From Rickettsiales bacterium (GTDB lineage: Bacteria > Pseudomonadota > Alphaproteobacteria > Rs-D84), in assembly GCA_031267375.1 (NCBI GenBank), contig JAIRZE010000037.1:1-9955 (forward strand): 9,955 bases of DNA, in the 5' to 3' direction. Shown one piece after another: positions 1 through 5,296 of the stretch (position 1 is the first letter of the stretch; each line of letters starts with the position of its first letter). The notes beneath the pieces are model-generated. The model saw only the letters and a list, made by a program, of their open reading frames with translations. It ran no database searches and had not been told where the DNA came from. The position numbers and the translations under genes are program-made.

Positions 1-661
1 AAAATTCCAACACCCTGCCCTTTATATCTTCGCGCACATCAGCGATTTTGGTATCGGCCGTATGCGGAATCGCGACTGTAATATCGCTGATATAAAGCGG
101 CGTCGCGGCATTTTTATACTTCACGGAAACCAAGGTTTTTATATCCGGGCCATAGCGGTCGGATTTCCGGGCCATTTCAAGAAGCTTTTCGCCTATGAAT
201 TTTGCGGCGGCGTACGCCAAGCCCAATTTGGACGAATTTGAATTGTCCGCATAGCCGAAATAAATCCCCTGGTCGTTGAATCCTTTGTCAAAGCCGACGC
301 CCTTTGCAATATCCGGCGATTGCCGGTTCACGGATATTTGGATTTCATAATCCGCGGCGGACAGCACATTTCCGCGGCCAAATTTATCTTGATTTTGCGC
401 GGTATAGCCACATTCGCGGACGGCGTCCAGAATCCATTCGCGAACCTGTGGCGATTCAAGATCAACGGTAGTCGTGGCCTCGCCGCCGATATGAATCACA
501 GGGGCGGATGTTTCGCCGCCGACGATAAAAACCTCTATCGCGGCGTGAGCGGGCTTTCCGTCGCGCTTGTAAATTTCGTTGATAAGTTTTGCTGATACTT
601 GGTCCGCCAGGCGATCGGGATGCGCAGCAGACACAAACTCGGAAGTTTGAGTGTATGACAT
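1..661 (-). CDS. metK: S-adenosylmethionine synthetase, N-terminal part (runs off the left edge)
   Basis: Makes S-adenosylmethionine from ATP and methionine in the cytosol. The 220 visible residues are the N-terminal part of a protein that is normally about 380-400 residues; the rest lies beyond base 1. Recognisable MetK landmarks are HPDRLADQ (residues 14-21, with the catalytic-type His14 and Asp16), GGEATTTVD (59-67), RQSPDIAKGV (113-122) and NDQGIYFGYADN (129-140). The sequence is divergent: family EGHPDK reads AAHPDR, and GAGDQG reads GFNDQG. The ATG at 661 is preceded by AAAGG seven bases upstream and gives the expected N-terminus. It lies downstream of ftsH on the same strand but is separated from it by a hairpin and its own promoter and leader, so it is probably transcribed alone. 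Family assignment is secure; activity of this divergent version is inferred. Confidence 0.9.
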   Translation of the reverse strand, partial: MSYTQTSEFVSAAHPDRLADQVSAKLINEIYKRDGKPAHAAIEVFIVGGETSAPVIHIGGEATTTVDLESPQVREWILDAVRECGYTAQNQDKFGRGNVLSAADYEIQISVNRQSPDIAKGVGFDKGFNDQGIYFGYADNSNSSKLGLAYAAAKFIGEKLLEMARKSDRYGPDIKTLVSVKYKNAATPLYISDITVAIPHTADTKIADVREDIKGRVLEF

Positions 662-722
662 AGTTTAACCTTTAAGTTATTACGCCCGCGACAAACCGGC
701 CTATTCCGACTTATCGGGCGTT

Positions 723-738
723 ATGCGGACGAAGGGAA
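723..738 (-). repeat. 16-base direct repeat, copy 2 (proximal to metK)
   Basis: The plus strand reads ATGCGGACGAAGGGAA, identical over 16 bases to 839-854 and 116 bases away from it. The flanking bases differ at once on both sides, so the repeat unit is exactly this length. Its TCCGCAT (minus strand) is complementary to ATGCGGA at the leader's 5' end. Confidence 0.85.
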
Positions 739-751
739 ACCGAGCGTACAA

Positions 752-792
752 GTTCCCAATTTTTTGCGTTATTAGCAAAAAATTGTTGGAAC
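752..792 (-). other. Strong hairpin in the metK leader
   Basis: The arms CAATTTTTTGC (757-767) and GCAAAAAATTG (775-785) are perfect inverted repeats around a 7-base loop. The stem continues as GTTCC (752-756) with GGAAC (788-792) after a 2-base bulge, for about 16 base pairs. No T-run follows on either strand, so this is not an intrinsic terminator. It is an RNA structure in the leader or the centre of a repeat element. Confidence 0.6.
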
Positions 793-838
793 GCGTCGCG
801 AGATTACCCGACCCCAAAAGGGGTATTGCACGGCCACA

Positions 839-854
839 ATGCGGACGAAGGGAA
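839..854 (-). repeat. 16-base direct repeat, copy 1 (distal to metK)
   Basis: Identical to the copy at 723-738. On the minus strand its TCCGCAT (845-839) can pair with ATGCGGA (876-870) across a 24-base loop, making a 7-base-pair stem right at the predicted transcript start. Confidence 0.85.
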
Positions 855-882
855 TTGTCATAAACCAAATCCGCATACCGGT

Positions 883-911
883 ATTTTATATGCAGTGGAG
901 TTTTATTGCAA
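883..911 (-). promoter_or_regulatory. Probable metK promoter
   Basis: On the minus strand, TTGCAA (906-911) and TAAAAT (883-888, five of six matches to TATAAT) are separated by exactly 17 bases. This predicts a start of transcription near 876 and a leader of about 215 bases before the metK ATG. It lies just after the ftsH hairpin, where a new promoter would be needed. It is a consensus match only. Confidence 0.5.
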
Positions 912-944
912 CAAGAAAGCAAAAGTGAAAATTAATGTGTAAAA

Positions 945-987
945 CTCGGTGCGAATTCCCCTCCTATGGAGGGAAATTTCCACCGAG
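945..987 (-). terminator. Hairpin repeat copy A, probable ftsH terminator
   Basis: Two 20-base arms (945-964 and 968-987) around the loop TAT pair at 17 positions plus one G-T wobble. On the minus strand the structure starts one base after the ftsH stop codon and is followed by GTTTTA, so it probably ends ftsH transcripts. The same hairpin, with the same arm length, occurs at 9352-9394, so it is also a member of a dispersed palindromic repeat family. Confidence 0.7.
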
Positions 988-988
988 C

Positions 989-2863
989 TTATTTTTTCTT
1001 TTTCACTTTTTCTTTTTTAATTTTCTTTCCCAGAACGATTTCTTCTATCTCTTCGCGGGTCAGGGTTTCGCGCTTTAACAATTCTTCCGCCAGTTTCGCA
1101 ACAACACCCTTATTCTTTGTCAGAATTTTCGCAGCGTCTTTATGCGCCGCGTTCAGCCATTCGCGAACCTCTTCGTCCACGGCCTGGGCCGTTTTCTCTG
1201 ACGCATTTTCAAGCGATTCGCGCCGCCCGAAAGATGCCGACTGATTTATCGCGGCCAATCCCAATTTTTCAGACAAGCCCCATTTCGTAATGGATTTGCG
1301 CGCGTAATATGTGGCGGATGCTATATCCCCTTCGGCGCCGGTGGTTATTTTATCCGGTCCGAAAAAGATTTCTTCGGACGCGCGGCCCGCCATAGATATC
1401 GCCAGATTCGCGCGGATTTCAGACACGGTCATTGAAACTTTGTCATCAATCGGCAAGTGCATAACCATACCCAGCGCCCTGCCCCGCGGAATTATCGTCG
1501 CCTTGTGAATCGGATCCGCAATATCGCGGTAATACACGCTGACAAAGGCGTGGCCGGCTTCGTGATATGCGGTCAGCTTTATGTCTTCCGCGCGCATTTT
1601 ACGGGTCTTTTTCGGCCCCATTAAAATTTTATCGCGCGCTTCTTCCAGGTCTTCTTTGTCTATCTTTTTGCGCCCGCCGCGAACCGCGTGCAATGCAGCC
1701 TCGTTCAATAAATTTTCCAAATCAGCGCCGGAAAATCCGGTCGTTCCGCGGGCCAAATCCTGCAAGTCCACCGAAGTCGCTACTTTTATTTTTTTCGCAT
1801 AAAGGTCCAGAATTGCGCGACGCCCCGTTAAATCCGGCAGCTCTATATAAACCTGGCGGTCAAAGCGACCGGGGCGCAACAATGCGGAATCCAGCATATC
1901 CGGGCGATTCGTCGCACCGATTACGATAATTCCGTTATCGCCTGAAAAGCCGTCCATTTCAATCAGCAGTTGGTTCAGGGTCTGTTCTCTATCCTGATCG
2001 TTAAAGCCGTGCGACGACCGGCGCGCGCCGATTGCGTCAATTTCGTCTATGAACAGAATGCAGGGCGCGCTGCGCCGGGCCATTTCAAAAATTTCTTTTA
2101 TTTTCGCCACACCCAGGCCAACGATAATTCCGGCAAAGTCGCTGCCCGACGCCGCAAAGAACGGAACATTTGCTTCGCCCGCTATGGCCCGCGCCAGCAG
2201 AGTTTTTCCGGTTCCAGGCTCGCCCGAAAGCAGGACTCCGCGCGGCACGCGCGCGCCGACATCTTTGAACTTATCACGATTTTTCAAGAACTCTACCACT
2301 TCCATTAACTCCGCTTTTTCAGCGTCAATTCCCGCGACATCCGCGAAAGTAGTTTTAGTTTTTCCGACCGTTATTTTCGTAGGATTCGCCGCTGTCAGAC
2401 TGCGCGGCATTCCGCCGGACATCCCCCGCATTCCGCGGAAAATCCACCATATAAACAGCACGCCCATTAAAATCGGCACCCAGGTGCCCAGATGATCTAT
2501 CCAGGATTTGGAATTATCTATGCTGATTTTTGCGCCGGCGCTGCTGATTTTTGCAAGCAATTCCGGATCATACGCGATTGTCGCGGTATACTTTTCGCCG
2601 CTGCGCAAAGTACCGACCGCATCATTTCCGCGAATGTTCATAGTCGCAATATCGCCTTGGCGGGCCAGCACATCGGAAAAAGACAGCTGCAATTCCGGAA
2701 CCGCGGGCGCAGCGTTTTTAATTTCTGTCTTGTCGCCGATAATAAATGCGCGCGCGATAACAAACGCCAGCAGCAATACAAAAAATATAAAGTACGAGAA
2801 AGACCCGTCGCGTTTGCGGGCCGGTGATTTTACAGCTTTTTCTTTTAAGGTTTCTTTGTTCAA
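989..2863 (-). CDS. ftsH: ATP-dependent zinc metalloprotease FtsH
   Basis: Inner-membrane AAA+ protease that degrades misfolded membrane proteins and some short-lived regulators. At 624 residues it is near the usual length (E. coli about 644). In order: transmembrane segment about 21-42, periplasmic domain about 45-120, second transmembrane segment about 125-142, Walker A GEPGTGKT (214-221), Walker B CILFIDE (268-274), second region of homology with arginine fingers in LLRPGRFDR (R330, R333), zinc site HEAGH (434-438) with the third ligand D513 in TTGAEGDIASAT, and a lysine-rich tail. One oddity is that the pore-loop aromatic of the family FVG motif is Ile (IVG, 247-249). Translation starts at TTG, overlapping the tilS stop as TTGA, with AGGAG six bases upstream (2870-2874). 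It is co-transcribed with tilS, a common pairing. Confidence 0.96.
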   Translation of the reverse strand: MNKETLKEKAVKSPARKRDGSFSYFIFFVLLLAFVIARAFIIGDKTEIKNAAPAVPELQLSFSDVLARQGDIATMNIRGNDAVGTLRSGEKYTATIAYDPELLAKISSAGAKISIDNSKSWIDHLGTWVPILMGVLFIWWIFRGMRGMSGGMPRSLTAANPTKITVGKTKTTFADVAGIDAEKAELMEVVEFLKNRDKFKDVGARVPRGVLLSGEPGTGKTLLARAIAGEANVPFFAASGSDFAGIIVGLGVAKIKEIFEMARRSAPCILFIDEIDAIGARRSSHGFNDQDREQTLNQLLIEMDGFSGDNGIIVIGATNRPDMLDSALLRPGRFDRQVYIELPDLTGRRAILDLYAKKIKVATSVDLQDLARGTTGFSGADLENLLNEAALHAVRGGRKKIDKEDLEEARDKILMGPKKTRKMRAEDIKLTAYHEAGHAFVSVYYRDIADPIHKATIIPRGRALGMVMHLPIDDKVSMTVSEIRANLAISMAGRASEEIFFGPDKITTGAEGDIASATYYARKSITKWGLSEKLGLAAINQSASFGRRESLENASEKTAQAVDEEVREWLNAAHKDAAKILTKNKGVVAKLAEELLKRETLTREEIEEIVLGKKIKKEKVKKKK

Positions 2864-3810
2864 TTTTTTCTCCTGAAACTGGCGCTTTCCCCTTCGGGAA
2901 CAATGATGATTTTGTCGTTTAATCTGCGAATCGTGCAGTGGCCCAGTGTCCTCTTCATATTTGTTTGGGCCCGCATATCATATAACAAATCTTTTACGGA
3001 TTGCAAGCGCGGAGCATAGGCAAGATTTCCGACACTCTGAATTACCCGCGACAAGGTTTTCAGCTGCAATTCCGTTGACAGAGCAAAGAATTCGCTTGCC
3101 GTCCAACGATTTTCCACGAATGCGGCCCTGGATTCCAGATCGTCCCGAGCGCGGGAAAGATTATCAATCGCCAGCAACAATCTTTCGTCGCTGATCCCAA
3201 GAGCCTCGCGCAACGCGGCGCGATTCTTGCGAATTTTAACGCGGGTGAATTTTTCGTCGCTGTTCATAGAATCATTAAAATATTCAATGCCGTTATCATC
3301 GCAATATTTTTTTAATTCATCGCGCGGGACTTGCAAAAGCGGACGCGCGATTATAATCCCGTCTCGCTGGCCCACTGCCCTGATTCCGCCCAGGCCGTAC
3401 ACTCCGCTGCCGCGCGCCAAATTCATCAAAAAAGTTTCAATCTGATCGTCCGCCTGGTGCGCGGTCATCAAAATTCCAATATTATGCGCGCGGCAATAAT
3501 CCAGCATTAAATCATAGCGGGCCTTGCGCGCAGCGGCTTCCAGCCCGGCATCCGGCTTTGCGCCGGTCCAGTGCAAAGTTTCGTGCGCGATATTTAATTT
3601 CGCAGCGGCCTTTCCGACGGCGGCAGCCTCGGCCGCTGATTCCGGGCGCAATCCGTGATCTACGGTCAATGCCACGCCAGGCAATCCCGTCGCCGCGAAC
3701 CAATGCAACAGAGCCATAGAATCCAGACCGCCGCTGATGGCCAAGGCAAATTTCTCGCCCGGATGCTTGCGGGCTAAATCTTCAATAAAATCAAAAAACT
3801 TCTTGTTCAT
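2860..3810 (-). CDS. tilS: tRNA(Ile)-lysidine synthase TilS
   Basis: Attaches lysine to C34 of tRNA-Ile(CAU) using ATP, so that AUA is read as isoleucine; cytosolic and normally essential. The N-type PP-loop ATPase domain is clear: SGGLDS (26-31), DHGLRP (51-56), and the TilS hallmark AHQADDQIETF followed by NLARGSGVYGLGGI (117-143). The downstream NDSMNSDEKFTRVKIR stretch is also typical. It has 316 residues against about 430 in E. coli; it ends after the middle domain and seems to lack the C-terminal domain, as shorter TilS proteins do. The ATG at 3810 has only a weak AGGC upstream. It overlaps ftsH by four bases and is divergent from the LOG gene across 47 bases, in which I find no convincing minus-strand promoter. 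Confidence 0.93.
   Translation of the reverse strand: MNKKFFDFIEDLARKHPGEKFALAISGGLDSMALLHWFAATGLPGVALTVDHGLRPESAAEAAAVGKAAAKLNIAHETLHWTGAKPDAGLEAAARKARYDLMLDYCRAHNIGILMTAHQADDQIETFLMNLARGSGVYGLGGIRAVGQRDGIIIARPLLQVPRDELKKYCDDNGIEYFNDSMNSDEKFTRVKIRKNRAALREALGISDERLLLAIDNLSRARDDLESRAAFVENRWTASEFFALSTELQLKTLSRVIQSVGNLAYAPRLQSVKDLLYDMRAQTNMKRTLGHCTIRRLNDKIIIVPEGESASFRRKN
2870..2874 (-). promoter_or_regulatory. Ribosome binding site that fixes the ftsH TTG start
   Basis: Minus-strand AGGAG lies inside the 3' end of tilS, six bases before the TTG at 2863-2861. No ATG fits in this place, and the TTGA overlap with the tilS stop points to translational coupling. Confidence 0.75.
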
Positions 3811-3834
3811 AATTTGCCTATTTTATGATATAAT
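3806..3834 (+). promoter_or_regulatory. Probable promoter of the LOG-family gene
   Basis: A perfect TATAAT (3829-3834) is preceded, at 17 bases, by TTCATA (3806-3811, four of six matches to TTGACA). The -35 box overlaps the tilS start codon on the other strand. The predicted transcript starts near 3841, leaving a leader of under 20 bases with AAAGGA (3845-3850) seven bases before the ATG. Confidence 0.5.
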
Positions 3835-3857
3835 CCGCAAAAATAAAGGAAAATTTT

Positions 3858-4394
3858 ATGATTAAATCCATTGCAGTTTACTGCGGGCACCAATTCGGCA
3901 CAGATCCGGCCTTTGCGCGCGACGCCGCAAAGCTTGGCGAATTATTGGCGCGGAATAAAATCAGACTCGTATTTGGCGGCGGAAATGTCGGATTAATGGG
4001 AACTATCGCGCAAAGCGCTTTGGATCACGGCGGCGATGCAATCGGCGTTTCAACCCATAATGTCATTGCCCTGCAAGAGCCTGTACACGAAGGGATAGAG
4101 GTTGAGATAGTGCACGGCGTGAACGAGAGAAAACAGAAAATGTTTGACCAATCGGATGCTTTCTGCATCTTGCCCGGCGGAATGGGAACTTTGAACGAGC
4201 TGACCGATGTTGTTACAATGCAGCAGATCGGGGAAACTAAAAAGCCGATATACTTTTTGAACACGGGAAAATACTGGGATATTTTCGGGCGGGTTATGGT
4301 GCATATGCAGCAGAACGGATTTATAGAGAATATGAAAGATTATAATATGACCGTCTGCGCCACCCCGGAAGAGTTGATCAAGAAATTGATATAA
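3858..4394 (+). CDS. LOG-family protein (cytokinin-type nucleoside 5'-monophosphate phosphoribohydrolase fold)
   Basis: Rossmann-fold protein of the LOG/TIGR00730 group. Characterised members cleave N6-modified AMP to the free base and ribose 5-phosphate; the bacterial substrate here is unknown. Visible landmarks are VYCG (7-10), the nucleotide-binding stretch VFGGGNVGLMG (38-48), NERK (89-92) and LPGGMGTLNE (105-114), which supplies the catalytic-type Glu114 along with Arg91. The length of 178 residues is typical. The AAAGGA ribosome binding site and TATAAT box support the ATG at 3858. Its last 17 bases overlap the end of the convergent DUF167 gene, so there is no room for a terminator between them. 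Confidence is high for family and low for substrate. Confidence 0.9.
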   Translation: MIKSIAVYCGHQFGTDPAFARDAAKLGELLARNKIRLVFGGGNVGLMGTIAQSALDHGGDAIGVSTHNVIALQEPVHEGIEVEIVHGVNERKQKMFDQSDAFCILPGGMGTLNELTDVVTMQQIGETKKPIYFLNTGKYWDIFGRVMVHMQQNGFIENMKDYNMTVCATPEELIKKLI

Positions 4395-4581
4395 TCTTGT
4401 CCCTGCTGGTGGTGCCGCGAATGATTTTAATGTCTGATTTGGCGACGCCGAAATGCGCCGCCAATAATTTTATCACGGCTTCGTTAGCCTTGCCGTCGGC
4501 GGCCGCGGCAGTCGTCCAGACTTTCGGCAAATCAACTTTGCTGTGCTTTGCCTTTGGAATAACGCGGATATTTAATTGCAT
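4378..4581 (-). CDS. DUF167 (YggU-family) small protein
   Basis: A 67-residue member of the DUF167/YggU family, whose cellular role is not established. It shows the family pattern: a basic N-terminal strand with VIPKAK (7-12), the signature ADGKANEAVIKLLA (28-41), and the C-terminal GTTSRDKIISI (56-66). It starts with ATG directly after the TAA of the upstream HIT gene (TAAATG, no gap). There is no strong ribosome binding site, so translation is probably coupled to the HIT gene. The 3' end overlaps the LOG gene on the opposite strand by 17 bases. Confidence 0.88.
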   Translation of the reverse strand: MQLNIRVIPKAKHSKVDLPKVWTTAAAADGKANEAVIKLLAAHFGVAKSDIKIIRGTTSRDKIISIS

Positions 4582-4965
4582 TTATTTATTCAACTCTTTC
4601 AGAACTTCTTCAAAGTAAGGCAGCCGCGCGCCGGCCATAATATGCAAATGAAAATGAAATACAGATTGCCGTAAAACCGGGGCGTCCGCGCCTGCATTCG
4701 CCGATACATTGAAGTTTTCACGGACGCCCAAAATCTCCGCCGTCTTGTTAAAACATTCCCAGAATCCCGCCTGCTCTGCCGGGCTGGCATTTTTAGTAAA
4801 GTCCAGAATATTTTCGTATTCTCCGCGCGGGATAACCAGCGCGTGCTTTTCAGTCGCCGGATATAAATCCAAAAAAGAAACCGCATATTCGTTTTCATAA
4901 ACCGGGCTATGGAACGGCACTTCGCCGCGAAGCATTTTCGCAAAGATATTATTTTTATCATACAT
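4582..4965 (-). CDS. HIT-family nucleotide hydrolase/transferase
   Basis: Histidine-triad protein of the HinT-like branch; such proteins hydrolyse adenosine 5'-phosphoramidates or related nucleotides. The triad HFHLH (104-108), with the central His106 as the expected nucleophile, is preceded by the conserved RQSVF. The N-terminal half has the expected NIFAKMLRGEVP (6-17), FLDLYPATEKHALVIPR (31-47) and NVSANAGADA (86-95) segments. The length of 127 residues fits. The ATG at 4965 has AAGGA seven bases upstream (4973-4977). It is the first gene of a two-gene operon with the DUF167 gene and is divergent from groES across 55 bases. The exact substrate cannot be read from the sequence. Confidence 0.92.
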   Translation of the reverse strand: MYDKNNIFAKMLRGEVPFHSPVYENEYAVSFLDLYPATEKHALVIPRGEYENILDFTKNASPAEQAGFWECFNKTAEILGVRENFNVSANAGADAPVLRQSVFHFHLHIMAGARLPYFEEVLKELNK

Positions 4966-4996
4966 CTTGAAATCCTTTTTATTCGGGCTATATTAT
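4966..4996 (+). promoter_or_regulatory. Probable groES-groEL promoter, with heat-shock-like -35
   Basis: CTTGAA (4966-4971), the hallmark -35 of RpoH promoters, lies 14 bases before GGCTATATT (4986-4994), a partial match to CCCCATNT. The same stretch can be read as a housekeeping promoter: TTGAAA-16-TATATT or TTGAAA-18-TATTAT. No CIRCE element was found, so regulation through RpoH is more likely than through HrcA. This rests on sequence matches only. Confidence 0.5.
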
Positions 4997-5020
4997 AAGG
5001 CGTATCAAAAGGAGATGCAA
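4992..5020 (-). promoter_or_regulatory. Promoter of the HIT-DUF167 operon
   Basis: On the minus strand, TTGCAT (5015-5020) and a perfect TATAAT (4992-4997) are 17 bases apart. The predicted transcript starts near 4985, about 20 bases before the HIT ATG. The site lies back to back with the groES promoter and reaches the base before the groES ATG, so the two transcription units may compete for polymerase. Confidence 0.6.
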
Positions 5021-5284
5021 ATGTTAAAACCTTTACACAATTACATACTGCTGGAACGCATCGCGGAAGAATCAAAGACCGCATCCGGCATAATCATTCC
5101 AGATAACGCAAAAGAAAAACCGTCCACCGGACGCGTCATCGCTATCGGCACGGACGAATTGATAGAAGTCAATGTCGGGGAAACCGTACTGTTCGCGAAA
5201 TGGGCCAGCAGCGCCAACGAAATAAAGCTGGACGGCAAAGATTATATTTTAATCAAAGAAACAGATATTTTGGGAATTTTATAA
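5021..5284 (+). CDS. groES: Co-chaperonin GroES, compact form
   Basis: Heptameric lid of the GroEL folding chamber. The protein is 87 residues, shorter than the usual 94-97. It starts LKPLHNYILLERI, carries a mobile loop around TASGIIIPDN (about 20-29), and ends KDYILIKETDILGIL. The segment between RVIAIG and VNVGET is only about six residues (TDELIE), so the roof beta-hairpin of E. coli GroES is largely missing. An upstream in-frame ATG at 4967 would add 18 residues, but the start at 5021 has AAGGAG (5009-5014) six bases upstream and matches the family N-terminus. groEL follows after 12 bases. Confidence 0.95.
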   Translation: MLKPLHNYILLERIAEESKTASGIIIPDNAKEKPSTGRVIAIGTDELIEVNVGETVLFAKWASSANEIKLDGKDYILIKETDILGIL

Positions 5285-5296
5285 GGAGAATAAACT

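Larger units (their letters stand above)
662..876 (-). promoter_or_regulatory. Long structured metK leader of unknown class
   Basis: This fills most of the 327-base gap between ftsH and metK and holds no convincing gene. Read on the minus strand it contains ATGCGGA at its 5' end (876-870), two copies of a 16-base direct repeat that each contain the complementary TCCGCAT, a 14-base perfect palindrome with a CCCCAAAAGGGG core (811-824), a strong hairpin (752-792), and a CGCCCG/CGGGCG stem (720-715 with 688-683) that ends about 20 bases before the metK start codon. None of the stems is followed by a run of T, so if the leader regulates, it would more likely act on ribosome access than by an intrinsic terminator. 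I do not recognise a known SAM riboswitch class. It could instead be an inserted repeat element. Confidence 0.4.

Noticed and set aside
662..876. Known SAM riboswitch class upstream of metK
   Set aside because: I could not match the conserved cores of SAM-I, SAM-II or the SAM/SAH type by eye; a covariance-model search would settle it.
701..922. Open frame of 73 codons on the minus strand in the ftsH-metK gap
   Set aside because: It starts with TTG upstream of the predicted metK transcript start, has no ribosome binding site or recognisable domain, and runs through the repeats and hairpin. It is better explained by structured non-coding DNA.
966..2876. Many open frames on the plus strand across ftsH
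   Set aside because: They mirror the strongly biased codon use of ftsH; their products are low-complexity and match no family. The same holds for frames opposite groEL (5501-6717).
4967..5020. Longer GroES with 18 extra N-terminal residues
   Set aside because: The added residues do not fit the family, and the region is promoter sequence; the ATG at 5021 has the good ribosome binding site.
4966..5020. CIRCE element for HrcA control of groESL
   Set aside because: No TTAGCACTC-N9-GAGTGCTAA or close variant is present between the HIT gene and groES.
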